Source of the DNA: Nocardia wallacei
GTDB taxonomy: Bacteria; Actinomycetota; Actinomycetes; Mycobacteriales; Mycobacteriaceae
Direction: 5' to 3'
DNA length: 64,000 bases
Assembly: GCF_014466955.1 (NCBI RefSeq)
Contig: NZ_AP023396.1
Span: 992,001 to 1,056,000, forward strand
Shown piece by piece: positions 53,110-62,411 of the stretch. Made by a program: the position numbers and the translations under genes. A model generated the notes under the pieces. It was not told the origin of the DNA and searched no databases. It worked only from the letters and a program-made list of their open reading frames with translations. Numbering within the stretch: the stretch's first letter is position 1; each line of letters begins with the position of its first letter.

Positions 53110-53876
53110 CGCGCTCCTTCTCCCTCCGCCCGGTCGGCCGGGGTCAGCTCGGACAGGTCGGTGACCACCAGATCCGCTCCGGCGCGGCGCAATGCGGCGC
53201 CGTGCTTGTCGTCGCGCACCCGGTCGACACCCACCACGAAGCCGAATCCACCGGCGCGGGCGGCGGTGACTCCGGCGATGGCGTCTTCGAAAACCGCTGT
53301 GCGGGAGGGCGGCTCGTCTAACTCCGCGGCGCCCGCGAGAAATGCGTCGGGCGCCGGTTTGCCGGGCAGGCCCCGCCGCGCGATCTCCCGCCCATCGATC
53401 AGCGCATCGACGAACCGCGTGAAATCCGCCGCGGCCAGCACCGCGGTCGCGTTCGCCGAGGAGGTCACCACGCCCACCCGCAGACCGGCCGCGCGCACCG
53501 CCGTCAGATATCCGGCCGAGCCGGGGAAGACCCGCACCCCGTCCCGCTCGATGAGCGACAGCAGCAGGCGGTTCTTGTCGTTACCGATCCCGTTCACGGT
53601 CGCCAGCCCCGGCGGATCGTCCGGCTTACCCTCCGGCAGCGCCAGGGTGCGCGACTTCAGGAACTCCCGGACACCGTCGGCCCGCGACCGCCCGTCGACG
53701 TAGTTCAGGTAGTCCTCCTCGGTGAACGGCCGGAACCGCGCCCCGCACCGCGAGGCCAGCAGCCGGTCGAACACCGACTTCCACGCTCGCCGATGCACCG
53801 CCGCCGTATCGGTCAGCACCCCGTCCAGGTCGAACAACACCGCCGAAACGGATTCGGGCAGACCTACACCCACCAC
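53106..53876 (-). CDS. Beta-phosphoglucomutase family HAD hydrolase
   Basis: This 256-residue protein has HAD motif I AVLFDLDGVLTDTAAVHRRA, motif II VVTSSANATAVL, Lys in GKPAPDAFLAGA and the acidic motif AVFEDAIAGVTAARAGG. The cap DYLNYVDGRSRADGVREFL matches beta-PGM. It isomerises beta-glucose-1-phosphate to glucose-6-phosphate, completing the pathway begun by the GH65 enzyme. Confidence 0.93.
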   Translation of the reverse strand: MVGVGLPESVSAVLFDLDGVLTDTAAVHRRAWKSVFDRLLASRCGARFRPFTEEDYLNYVDGRSRADGVREFLKSRTLALPEGKPDDPPGLATVNGIGNDKNRLLLSLIERDGVRVFPGSAGYLTAVRAAGLRVGVVTSSANATAVLAAADFTRFVDALIDGREIARRGLPGKPAPDAFLAGAAELDEPPSRTAVFEDAIAGVTAARAGGFGFVVGVDRVRDDKHGAALRRAGADLVVTDLSELTPADRAEGEGAR

Positions 53877-54182
53877 GGCCGATCACTCCCGGATGGCCGA
53901 CCGGGGGCCGGGAGGTGCGCAGGTACGGGTGGCGGTTCGATGCGCGGTAGTAGTCATGTTCGGCGGCTACCCGGTAAATGATCTGCCACACGTCGGCCGG
54001 GAGGCGGTAACATGCTCGCCCACTGGCGCTTTCGCCCGCACGGCGGCGAGTGCCGGGCAGACTGTGGCCGCGCGTTCGCGGTGCCGGTTTGCGTCCTGGC
54101 GCACCGGGTATCGTGGTCGCTGGACGGGCTGGTCGCGGGCCGGATGGCCCGGGACCAGGTACTGACCGTCCCGATCCTCGCC
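53877..54182. other. 306-bp gap with no supported gene
   Basis: The space lies upstream of the HAD gene and downstream of the PAP2 gene, both on the minus strand. Frames are open on both strands because of base composition, but none shows a ribosome site, a family motif or a sensible boundary. It must contain the promoter of the HAD-GH65 pair. Confidence 0.4.
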
Positions 54183-55514
54183 TCAGCCGGTCGTTGCCAC
54201 CCGGCCCGGCCGCGGCGCGAACCACGTGCTGTAGAACAGGGCCGCCAGGGCCGCGAACGAGCCGATCAGGGCGATGCCGGACGGTACCGGATACCGTGCC
54301 ATGGCCTCTGCGGCGTAGCGGGTGCACAGCAGCAGCGCGGCGAACAACGCCACACCCAGCGTCACGACGGTGATCCGGGCCCGGTCCCACCCGCGATCCG
54401 GTTCGCGCAGGCCGGATTCGATGGTCAGGCACAGCGTCGCGCCGACGAGCAGGTCGATGCCGTAGTGCGCGCCGAAGCCGAGCGTCGCGGCCAGCGTGCA
54501 GACCAGCCAGAACACCCCGCCCCATCGCAGCCAGCGCGGGCCGCCGCGGGAGTGGATGAACAGCGACAGCGCCCACGCGGTGTGCAGCGACGGCATGCAA
54601 TTGCGCGGGGTGACACCGTCGAAGGGCATCGCTTCGATCGAAGCGGGAAGCGGCGGAACGACATTCGGCCACACATCGGCGAGCGCCATGCCGTGCCCCT
54701 CCGGTCCGAACGCCAGCACCGGCCCGACCACCGGGAACACCACATACCAGATCGGCCCGATCAGTCCGATGGTGAGGAACGTGCGCACCAGGTAGTGCCG
54801 CGGCCACATCCCACTCGTGACCCCGCGCAACTGCCAGATCGCGACGACGATCGCGGCCACCGGCAGCTCGAAGTACACCCAGTGCAGGACGGCGGGAACC
54901 ACCGGACCGGCCGCCGCCAGCGCCTGTCCGGCCAGCCACGACGGGTTGCCGAGGGCGCGGTCGGCCTGCTGCACGAAGGGATCGAGCACCTGCGGTGTCG
55001 CCCAGGCGGTGATGTCCAGCCAGATCTCGCTGACCTTGGTGGCGAGGATCAGCAGCGCGCCGAGGCCGATCGTCCGCAGCGCGGTGTGGCGGCGCTCGCC
55101 GCTCCAGCGCAGCGCGACGAGCACCGTCAACGCCGTCAGAACCAGTGTCGGGCCGTTGCCGACGGTGAACTTGTGGCCCTCCACCGCGCGCACGAGTACG
55201 AACAGCAGATCCACGCCCACGGCCGCCGCCACGGCGATCACACGTTCCCGCCACGCGACGCCGACCAGGGCGAGCAGGAATCCCGCCCACGGCGTCGTCG
55301 CCGACTTCGGGGTTCCGGCGTAGTCGCGCAGCAGACTGGTCAGCGGGCCCAGCGCGTGCAGGTGGGCCGCCATGAGCTCGCCGCCCACCAGCACCAGCAC
55401 CGCCGCGGCGGCCAGCCCCCACAGCACCGCCGGACCGAATCGACGCGCCCGGAGCCGCGTGCTCGCCGATCCGATCGGCGCGGCCGAACTCCCATGCGCG
55501 TCGTCGAGAAGCAT
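54183..55514 (-). CDS. PAP2-superfamily membrane phosphatase/transferase
   Basis: This 443-residue integral membrane protein has about ten helices. The PAP2_3 active-site blocks are TPRNCMPSLHTAWALSLFIH and LGFGAHYGIDLLVGATL, holding the catalytic His residues and Asp. AUR1-like members transfer inositol phosphate or dephosphorylate lipids. The Lys-Arg block of classical PAP2 (KX6RP) is not obvious. It is monocistronic, divergent from the mannitol-type dehydrogenase. Confidence 0.88.
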   Translation of the reverse strand: MLLDDAHGSSAAPIGSASTRLRARRFGPAVLWGLAAAAVLVLVGGELMAAHLHALGPLTSLLRDYAGTPKSATTPWAGFLLALVGVAWRERVIAVAAAVGVDLLFVLVRAVEGHKFTVGNGPTLVLTALTVLVALRWSGERRHTALRTIGLGALLILATKVSEIWLDITAWATPQVLDPFVQQADRALGNPSWLAGQALAAAGPVVPAVLHWVYFELPVAAIVVAIWQLRGVTSGMWPRHYLVRTFLTIGLIGPIWYVVFPVVGPVLAFGPEGHGMALADVWPNVVPPLPASIEAMPFDGVTPRNCMPSLHTAWALSLFIHSRGGPRWLRWGGVFWLVCTLAATLGFGAHYGIDLLVGATLCLTIESGLREPDRGWDRARITVVTLGVALFAALLLCTRYAAEAMARYPVPSGIALIGSFAALAALFYSTWFAPRPGRVATTG

Positions 55515-55759
55515 TCGGACATAGTAAACATCACATGAACAAGGGGTTTCGGCCCTGTAGGGCGCATCACATCGAGCGGGTCGTCACGACTCGAGGATCT
55601 CGCCGACACGTGGCTCGGGAGGATCGCGCTCGCGTCCACCGGGCGCGTCGATCCGGACGCTATGGTGACGGCGAGGTATCCGCTGGAACGGGCCGCGCAG
55701 GCATCGGAGTCCGATCGGCGGCCCGGCAACCTGAAAACGATGGTCGAGGTGGCGGAGCT

Positions 55760-57223
55760 ATGGAGCTGAATCGGAATACCGTGTCGCGGTTGCCGGTCCT
55801 GGGACCGCGGTACGACCGCGGCGAGGTTCGGGCTGGCATCGCGCACTTCGGCGTCGGCGGGTTCCACCGCGCGCACCAGGCCATGTATGTGGACCGGTTG
55901 CTGTCGGCGGGCAAGGCGCGCGAGTGGGGCATCTGCGGTATCGGCGTGACACCGGCGGACCGCCGCATGCGCGATGTGCTGCGGACGCAGGACGGTCTGT
56001 ACACGCTCGTGCTGGCGTATCCGGACGGCACTCGGGAGTCGCGGGTGATCGGTTCGATCATCGATTACCGTTACGCGCCGGACGATCCCGAGGCCGTGCT
56101 GGAGATCCTCGCCGATCCCGCGATCCGGATCATCTCGCTGACCATCACCGAGGGCGGCTACAACCTGCGCGACAGCGACGGCGAATTCGACTGCGACGCA
56201 CCGGCCGTCCGCCGCGACCTCAGCGGGGAGCACCCACCGGCGACCGTATTCGGTTTGGTGACCGCGGCTCTGGCGCGTCGCCGCGAGCGTGGAGTCGCGG
56301 CGCCGACGATCGTGTCGTGCGACAACATCGAGGGCAACGGCCGGGTCGCCCGCCGCGCCTTCACGGGATACGCCGAGCGGGTCGATCCCGCACTGGCGCA
56401 ATGGATCAGCGGCAATGTCGGGTTTCCCAACTCGATGGTGGATCGCATCACCCCGGTCACCACACCCGATGTGATCGAGCGGCTCGAGGCCGACACCGGC
56501 CTGCGCGACCAATGGCCCGTGATCGCGGAGCCGTTCGCGGCCTGGGTGCTCGAGGACGACTTCGCCGCGGGCCGCCCGCCGCTGGACCAAGCCGATGTGC
56601 AGCTGGTCGACGACGTCTACGCCTACGAGCTGATGAAGCTGCGCCTGCTCAACGCCGGCCACCAATGTCTGTGCTACTTCGCCTATCTCGCGGGCTACCG
56701 GTTGGTGCACGAGGCGGCGCAGGATCCGCTGTTCGCCGAATTCCTCGACCAGTACCTGGATTACGAGGCGATGCCGACCCTGCCGCGAGTTCCGGGTCTG
56801 ACCACGTTCCGCGGCTCGCTGCTCGAACGGTTCGCCAACGCGCACGTGCGCGACACCGTGGCCCGGCTCTGCGCCGACTCGTCCGACCGCATCCCGAAGT
56901 GGTTGCTGCCGGTGGTCCGCGACAATCTCGCCGCCGGGCGGACCGTGCGGCTGGCCGCGGCGACCGTGGCGTGCTGGGCCCGCTACGCCGAGGGCGTCGA
57001 CGAGCAGGGTGCGCCGATCGAGGTCGTGGACCGGCTCGCCGATTCGCTGGTCCCGCTCGCCCGTACGCAGCGCGAGAATCCGACGGCCTTCCTGGAGAAT
57101 CGCGCGGTGTTCGGGGACCTGATCGACCAGCCGCGTTTCGTCGACGCCTACGTCAGTGCGCTGCGTTCTCTGCATCGCGTCGGTGCCCGCGCGACATTGG
57201 AAGCGGTGGTGAAGCCGGAATGA
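55760..57223 (+). CDS. Mannitol dehydrogenase family (polyol dehydrogenase/fructuronate reductase-like)
   Basis: ATG 55760 (GGCGGAG upstream) gives 487 residues. The NAD site is GIAHFGVGGFHRAHQAMYVD. The catalytic Lys lies in ELMKLRLLNAGHQCLCYFAY, and SCDNIEGNGRVARRAF and GFPNSMVDRITPVT are family blocks. Members oxidise mannitol, arabinitol or similar polyols. No sugar transporter is adjacent, so the substrate is open. Confidence 0.95.
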   Translation: MELNRNTVSRLPVLGPRYDRGEVRAGIAHFGVGGFHRAHQAMYVDRLLSAGKAREWGICGIGVTPADRRMRDVLRTQDGLYTLVLAYPDGTRESRVIGSIIDYRYAPDDPEAVLEILADPAIRIISLTITEGGYNLRDSDGEFDCDAPAVRRDLSGEHPPATVFGLVTAALARRRERGVAAPTIVSCDNIEGNGRVARRAFTGYAERVDPALAQWISGNVGFPNSMVDRITPVTTPDVIERLEADTGLRDQWPVIAEPFAAWVLEDDFAAGRPPLDQADVQLVDDVYAYELMKLRLLNAGHQCLCYFAYLAGYRLVHEAAQDPLFAEFLDQYLDYEAMPTLPRVPGLTTFRGSLLERFANAHVRDTVARLCADSSDRIPKWLLPVVRDNLAAGRTVRLAAATVACWARYAEGVDEQGAPIEVVDRLADSLVPLARTQRENPTAFLENRAVFGDLIDQPRFVDAYVSALRSLHRVGARATLEAVVKPE

Positions 57224-57240
57224 CGGTGCGCGGGCACGGC

Positions 57241-58320
57241 TCAGTAGGCGTCCTCGCCCCGCCCACCCGGGTGCCGGTCCCGCCAGACCCAGAACACCGC
57301 ACTCGCCAGTAGCGCCCAGGCCGCCAGCACCAGGAAGGGAAACAGGTGCTGGTGACCGGCGAAATAGACCGCGGTGTGCTGGGCATTGACCGAGGCGCCC
57401 GGCGGCAGCCAGCGCCCGATGCTGCCGAGCACGGAGGGCAGCAGCGGCCAGGACACCGCGCCGCCCGAGGACGGATTGCCCAGCAACACCATCAGGCCCC
57501 AGGTCGGGATCATCGCCCAGCGCCCGAACAGGGTGTTGAACATCGTGAAGATCATCCCGGAGGTGAACATGGTGAGCGCCAGGATGAACCACGACTCCAG
57601 CAACGGCAGCCGCAACGCGCCCAGCCACCAGTCCACCACCGCCGCGATGACGAACCCGCCCAGCGCCGAATACGCGGCGGTATAGGCGATCCGTTCCGCC
57701 GGATTCAACGCTCGCGCATGCACATTCAGCTGAATGGCGCCGACGAAGCCGATGATCACCGCCGCCAGCGTGATGTAGAAGATGGCGAGCCCGCGCGGGT
57801 CACCCGGCTGCAGCGGGTTGATATCGGTGATGGTCACCGGAACCCCCACCTGCCTGCCGACCTGGGACGCCGCACTCGAAATCACCTCGGCCACGGACGA
57901 ACCCGAAGCACCCGCGACATCGACGGTCACCCGGTCGGCCTGCCGCACGTCCATGATCGCGAACACCCGCTGCGCCTCGACCACGTTCTTCGCCGCGCCC
58001 GGATCATCGAACCGGACCACATGCATCGCACCGTTCAACGCCTGATCCATGCCGGCGAGGTAAGCTGCGTCCCGACTCGACGCCGCATGATCGTTCTGCA
58101 GCACCGCGACCGGAATCCGGTGCGGAGTCGGATTGGCGAGAATGTAGGTATACGACCCCGCGAACAACCCCGCCGCGGCACCCAGAATGAACACCAGCAC
58201 CGTCGCGGGCAGGAACGGGGACCGTCGGAACCGGTCCCACCAATCCCGCCACACGGCAACTCGGCCGCTACCCGCCTCACCCTGCGGACGACCTGCGTAC
58301 TCGGTATCGCTCTCGGGCAT
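57241..58320 (-). CDS. Membrane protein, DUF3533/ABC-2-permease-like
   Basis: This 359-residue protein has one N-terminal helix (LPATVLVFILGAAAGLFAG), an extracellular domain of about 110 residues, then five to six helices. The layout matches SNG1/DUF3533 and YhgE-type permeases. The second half has GLMVLLGNPSSGGAVSWPLL, the conserved extracellular-edge block of that group. No ATPase gene is nearby. Function is unknown. Confidence 0.75.
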   Translation of the reverse strand: MPESDTEYAGRPQGEAGSGRVAVWRDWWDRFRRSPFLPATVLVFILGAAAGLFAGSYTYILANPTPHRIPVAVLQNDHAASSRDAAYLAGMDQALNGAMHVVRFDDPGAAKNVVEAQRVFAIMDVRQADRVTVDVAGASGSSVAEVISSAASQVGRQVGVPVTITDINPLQPGDPRGLAIFYITLAAVIIGFVGAIQLNVHARALNPAERIAYTAAYSALGGFVIAAVVDWWLGALRLPLLESWFILALTMFTSGMIFTMFNTLFGRWAMIPTWGLMVLLGNPSSGGAVSWPLLPSVLGSIGRWLPPGASVNAQHTAVYFAGHQHLFPFLVLAAWALLASAVFWVWRDRHPGGRGEDAY

Positions 58321-58418
58321 ATCGACACCCTAGAGTCGCCTCCCGCCGTCCACCGGCAACCTCCCATGTTCGGCCTGGCGGGGGTGGGGGTGGGAGAAAT
58401 CGGGCATGTAACACTTCC

Positions 58419-58955
58419 GTGGTGTCTCGACTGCAAGTTGCTGTTCTCGCCTCCCACAACGGGTCGAATCTTCGTGCGCTCCATCAGGCCTCACTCGAGC
58501 CCGGCGCCCGCTTCGCCGTAGTCCTGGTGGTCAGCAACAACAGCGGTTCCGGAGCGCTCGCGTATGCCCGTGACGCCGATATCCCGGCCCTACACCTGTC
58601 CGACCGCACCCATCCGGGGCAGCTCGACGAGGCGATCCTCTCGGCCCTGACCGACCACTCCGCCGACCTGGTTGTCACCGCCGGCTACATGAAGAAGCTC
58701 GGTCCCCGGGTCCGCTCCGCCTACGCCTCCCGAATCATCAACATCCATCCCGCCCTGCTGCCTCGGCACGGCGGAAAAGGCATGTACGGCAAGGCTGTTC
58801 ACGAATCCGTCCTGGTCGCCGAACACCAACTCCTTCCCACCGTCGTCGAGCGGATCGCCGCCCAGCGTGAGGCACTTGGGGCGGCAGAGCTGAGCGGGAG
58901 CGCGGCGATTCGCTGGCAGAATGGCGGAATCTTTTTCCGTCAAGCCAGTCAATGA
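58419..58955 (+). pseudogene. PurN-like phosphoribosylglycinamide formyltransferase lacking the catalytic Asp segment
   Basis: This 178-residue product starts VVSRLQVAVLASHNGSNLRA. The active-site Asn and His are intact in IINIHPALLPRHGGKGMYGK. Normal PurN continues with about 45 residues containing the catalytic Asp (D-x-G-P motif). Here VHESVLVAEHQLLPTVVERI jumps straight to the C-terminal helix. An in-frame deletion fits. The protein would probably be inactive; the true purN should be elsewhere in the genome. It could also be a divergent formyltransferase, less likely. Confidence 0.7.
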
Positions 58956-59143
58956 CCGTGCGGAGGCTGTATCCGCGGCCTGCGGTGCGCAGGAGAGGCC
59001 CAGGGACACCGGTGTTGTCGCGACGATTGTTCGTGAGCAACCTTGTGTGGTGATGCAGTAGATCGAACAACGCCGCCGCGGCGTGCCCGCGCCGACGACG
59101 TTCCCGGGGTGATCGCCTCGACCACGGCCAGCGCGTTGGTGAA

Positions 59144-59590
59144 TCATGCAATTCCGCCTTCTACGTGATTGGGCTGCTGTCTAGGAGTGCCGGGCGAGAA
59201 CAGCAAGAGCGTCATCGAGATCAGGCACCCGATAGCAAGGACCACGAGCAACAGGTTCGCGTTCGCAGTGGCGGTGTGCGTCGCGAGATGCGCACGATAG
59301 CGCAGGTGTATCACCAGATGCGCGACCGACCACACCGCGTACGAGCCCAATCCGCTGCGCACGGCCAGCGGACTCGCGGCCACGGCCGATGCCGCCAGTG
59401 GAATGGCCAGCGCCAGATTCATTGCCCCGTAATCGAGCAATAGGTGCGGGTTGTACCGCATGCCGAGATTGACCCAAGACAGGGAAAAGAACCATTCGGG
59501 CGCGGCCAGGATCACGACTCCCAAAACGGCGGAGGTGAGGGCGAAGGATAGTAGGCCCCCGCGCGCCATCCGGCCTCGCACGCCCGTCAC
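59144..59590 (-). CDS. Small four-helix integral membrane protein
   Basis: GTG 59590 gives 148 residues; ATG seven codons in (MARGGLLS) is an alternative. Four hydrophobic helices are visible (FALTSAVLGVVILAAPEWFF, LLDYGAMNLALAIPLAASAV, SYAVWSVAHLVIHL, ANLLLVVLAIGCLISMTLLL). No known motif is present. Its start overlaps the stop of the upstream gene remnant (GTGA), so it was the second gene of an operon whose first gene is now broken. Confidence 0.65.
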   Translation of the reverse strand: MTGVRGRMARGGLLSFALTSAVLGVVILAAPEWFFSLSWVNLGMRYNPHLLLDYGAMNLALAIPLAASAVAASPLAVRSGLGSYAVWSVAHLVIHLRYRAHLATHTATANANLLLVVLAIGCLISMTLLLFSPGTPRQQPNHVEGGIA

Positions 59591-59780
59591 CGTGACACCC
59601 GCTCACGCAGAAACTCCTCGAATGTGACTGTGCCTCGGCAATTATCGGGTACGAGATTCCAACCCTCCACGTAGCCATCTGCGATCCAGCCCGGCAGGTG
59701 TGGCGAGAGAATCGGCCGTCGCCGATGCACGACCGAGCGGTAGATTGCCGCCAGCTCGCGCTGAGGTTCCCCCGCCGAGC
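59587..59780 (-). pseudogene. 3' remnant of an unidentified gene, cut by an IS3-type fragment
   Basis: A coherent frame of about 60 codons (EPQRELAAIYRSVVHRRRPI ... GWIADGYVEGWNLVPDN ... FEEFLRERVSR) ends at 59587. It overlaps the membrane-protein start. Upstream it runs directly into IS3-type transposase sequence with no start codon of its own. The product family is not recognised. Confidence 0.5.
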
Positions 59781-59890
59781 CAGCCATCCATAGAACGTCG
59801 ACGACGCGATGCCCAGCACCCGCAATACGAGCTCGACCGAGTGCTGCGGGTGATCTTTCACGAACCGCACGATCACCTCCGGGTCTGGCC
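59780..59890 (-). pseudogene. IS3-family transposase OrfB, N-terminal fragment
   Basis: The frame starts near MIVRFVKDHPQHSVELVLRV and reads LGIASSTFYGWLARRGN, the N-terminal domain of IS3 OrfB. Homology then stops. The DDE integrase domain is absent. It overlaps the end of OrfA in the usual -1 arrangement. Confidence 0.65.
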
Positions 59891-60178
59891 GGGCTCCGAC
59901 GCGAAATACGCACTCGCATCACGCAATACGGCGTTCACGCGTTCGAGTTCAGCGACCCGCTTGCGTAGTTGCTTGTTCTCTTCGGCCATGTCGGTCGTCG
60001 GCCGATCGCTACGCTCGCCGGCGTCCGCTTCGGCCTGGCGGATCCAGTTCCGCAGAGCCTCGTGATGCACCCCCAGCTGCGCGGCCAGCTTCCGGATCGT
60101 CGGCTTGGGATCCGCATCCCGATACAACCTGACCGCCCGAGCCCTCAACTCGTCCGGATACTTCTTCGGTGCTGCCAC
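59873..60178 (-). CDS. IS3-family transposase OrfA
   Basis: This 101-residue protein reads MAAPKKYPDELRARAVRLYR at the start. It has the helix-turn-helix (TIRKLAAQLGVHHEALRNWI) and a C-terminal leucine zipper (ENKQLRKRVAELERVNAVLR). It is full length, but without OrfB it can only bind DNA. Confidence 0.92.
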   Translation of the reverse strand: MAAPKKYPDELRARAVRLYRDADPKPTIRKLAAQLGVHHEALRNWIRQAEADAGERSDRPTTDMAEENKQLRKRVAELERVNAVLRDASAYFASEPGQTRR

Positions 60179-60353
60179 TGATGAACTCCTTCCGGCCCCT
60201 ATCGGACCACGTCAGAGCTCTCCGTGAAAGCGGGGGAACCTCACGCCGAGCCGGTATGTGCCTGATTCGCTGTTCCAATCTGGAGTCGTTCCCGTAGATC
60301 TTCCTTGCTTTCGAGTGGCATGATCAACTGGTACGCGTGGATGGGGAGCATGC

Positions 60354-62411
60354 ATGGCACCGTCGGGTTCGGGACCAACGGATGAGCAACAGGCAGCTGT
60401 CGTGGCGTTCACCCGCGGTGACGACCTGGTGCTCCAGGCCGGTGCTGGCACCGGGAAGACGACCACGCTCCGGCTGCTAGCTGGCAGCACCGACCGGCGT
60501 GGTCTCTATATAGCTTTCAACAGGGCTGTCGCCGAGGAAGCCCGTCGCCGCTTTCCTCGAAACATTGCATGCCGGACTGCCCACTCCCTGGCGTATCAGG
60601 CGGTCGGGCGGCGATTCAAGGCGCGGTTGAATGCCCCGCGTGTTCCGTCGTGGAAGACGGGTATGGCGCTGGGGGTTCAGTATCCGGTGATGATCGGAGG
60701 CCGGCGGGTCAGCGAGCGCGCCCAGTCGTATCTCACCGTGCGTACGGTGCAGAGGTTCTGCTACTCCGCCGACGATGTCATAGGACCTCATCACGTGCCC
60801 CGGACTCGCGGGCTGGAGACTCCGGAAGGGCATGGTCGGCTCGCGGACGTGATCTTGCCCTTTGCCCATAAGGCGTGGGCTGACGTGCAGAATCCGGACG
60901 CTGGGGATGTCAGATTCGATCACGATCACTATCTGAAGATGTGGGCACTGGCCAAGCCGCAACTGGATTATGAGTTTCTTCTCCTCGACGAGGCGCAGGA
61001 CACCAATCCTGTTGTGGACCAGGTCTTCAACGCCCAGCGCGGTGCTGCGCAGTTGGTCATGGTTGGTGACTCGGCGCAGGCCATCTATGGGTGGCGTGGC
61101 GCCCAGGATGTCATGTCCGGCTTTGACGGCATGCAGCTCGGACTCACGCAGTCCTTCCGTTTCGGGCCAGCTGTCGCCGAGGAAGCCAACCGATGGCTGA
61201 CCGTCGTCGACGCCCCGATCCGGCTGACCGGAAACGACCAGATCTCCACCGAGATAGGCGAGGTCGAGCACCCGGACGCTGTACTTTGCCGCACGAATGT
61301 GGGAGCCATGCTTGAGGTGATGGACCAGCTCGCGGTAGGCAAGAAGGTCGCTCTTGTCGGGGGCGGCGACACGTTGCGGTCTCTCGCTCTGGCAGCGCGC
61401 GACCTGCAGGCTGGGCGCAACACCAACCATCCGGAGCTGTTCTTGTTCAGCACCTGGACCGAGTTGCAGGACTACGCAGCGAACGACCCGTCCGGACACG
61501 ATCTGGCTCCGCTGGTGGAGCTGATCGATGACCACGGCATCGACGTCATTCTCGACTCCGTATCCCGCCTCAGTGGCGAGAGTGACGCGCAGGTGACGGT
61601 CTCGACCGCACACAAGGCCAAGGGTAGGGAATGGGATACCGTACGTATCGCCGACGACTTTCCTGAACCCGAGAACGAGGACGGATCTCGTCCCGCGTCC
61701 ATCGCGGACACCGATGCGCGGTTGGCGTACGTCGCGGTCACTCGCGCGCGACGTGTCCTCGACCTCGGCGGCCTGGAATGGATCCGGCGCCACCCCGACG
61801 GGGTCCCTCAGCCGGTACGGCCTCCGATACCGGAAGTGCTTCCAGGAGAAGATCGCTCGTTCGGCTCTGGCTTGTTCGTCGACCTCGTACCCTCATCCTG
61901 CTGGTTCACCAACGTGCGGTCCTGCGTCGACCGCCGGGATTGGCAGAGACTGCGGCGGATGGTCAATGCTCGCGCCAACCATCAGTGCGAGGTCTGCGGC
62001 CGAGGCAAGGACAGATCAGTCGGGCGACTGCTGGAAGCTCACGAACGATGGTCCTACGACGACCACACCAGAGTGCAGAGCCTGCGGCGAATCATCCTGC
62101 TCTGCACCGATTGTCACCTGACCACACACTACGGTTTCGCTCAGATCAACGGCCTCGAATCCGAGGCGCTTCACCACTTGATACACGTAACCGGCATGGC
62201 CGCAGGACAAGCGCGTAGGCACGTTGCTGAGGCATTTAGACTGTGGGAGAAGCGATCACGGCACACCTGGACGCTCGACCTGAGTATTCTCACCGAAACG
62301 GGGGTTGCGGTGATGAAACCACCAGATGCTGACCAAAGGGCCCAGGTCGCCCTTGAAGAGATCGAAAGCAACTACGGCGCAACAGGTTCAGTGAGGGGCA
62401 GCGCTCGATGA
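60354..62411 (+). CDS. UvrD/Rep-like SF1 helicase fused to a C-terminal HNH domain
   Basis: This 685-residue protein has all SF1A motifs: Walker [13 protein letters not shown] (29-36), [10 protein letters not shown] (~208), [16 protein letters not shown] (~236), [29 protein letters not shown] (~417) and [11 protein letters not shown] (~459). The helicase is compact (~480 residues), closer to FBH1/short UvrD types. From ~535 an HNH-like domain follows: [18 protein letters not shown] and [12 protein letters not shown], with Cys-x2-Cys pairs and the HNH His. It overlaps the RNase HI gene by 4 bp. Helicase plus nuclease points to DNA processing or defence. GGGGAG precedes the ATG. Confidence 0.9.
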   Translation: MAPSGSGPTDEQQAAVVAFTRGDDLVLQAGAGTGKTTTLRLLAGSTDRRGLYIAFNRAVAEEARRRFPRNIACRTAHSLAYQAVGRRFKARLNAPRVPSWKTGMALGVQYPVMIGGRRVSERAQSYLTVRTVQRFCYSADDVIGPHHVPRTRGLETPEGHGRLADVILPFAHKAWADVQNPDAGDVRFDHDHYLKMWALAKPQLDYEFLLLDEAQDTNPVVDQVFNAQRGAAQLVMVGDSAQAIYGWRGAQDVMSGFDGMQLGLTQSFRFGPAVAEEANRWLTVVDAPIRLTGNDQISTEIGEVEHPDAVLCRTNVGAMLEVMDQLAVGKKVALVGGGDTLRSLALAARDLQAGRNTNHPELFLFSTWTELQDYAANDPSGHDLAPLVELIDDHGIDVILDSVSRLSGESDAQVTVSTAHKAKGREWDTVRIADDFPEPENEDGSRPASIADTDARLAYVAVTRARRVLDLGGLEWIRRHPDGVPQPVRPPIPEVLPGEDRSFGSGLFVDLVPSSCWFTNVRSCVDRRDWQRLRRMVNARANHQCEVCGRGKDRSVGRLLEAHERWSYDDHTRVQSLRRIILLCTDCHLTTHYGFAQINGLESEALHHLIHVTGMAAGQARRHVAEAFRLWEKRSRHTWTLDLSILTETGVAVMKPPDADQRAQVALEEIESNYGATGSVRGSAR

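Larger units (their letters stand above)
59770..60240 (-). mobile_element. IS3-family insertion sequence remnant
   Basis: Complete OrfA and only about the first 36 codons of OrfB remain; the integrase core and far end are missing. The intact side, read on the minus strand, begins near GAGGTTCCCCCGCTTTCACG, a plausible IS3 end. The other side breaks into the gene remnant. The element is dead unless complemented. Confidence 0.75.

Noticed and set aside
54012-54183. Possible small ORF MLAHWRFRPHGGECRADCGR on the plus strand
   Set aside because: It has no ribosome site, runs on antisense into the PAP2 gene and shows no family similarity.
58738-59151. Minus-strand frame with ALFDLLHHHTRLLTNNRRDN downstream of the membrane protein
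   Set aside because: It looks partly protein-like and may be a remnant, but it overlaps the PurN-like gene, has no clear boundaries and matches no family I can name.
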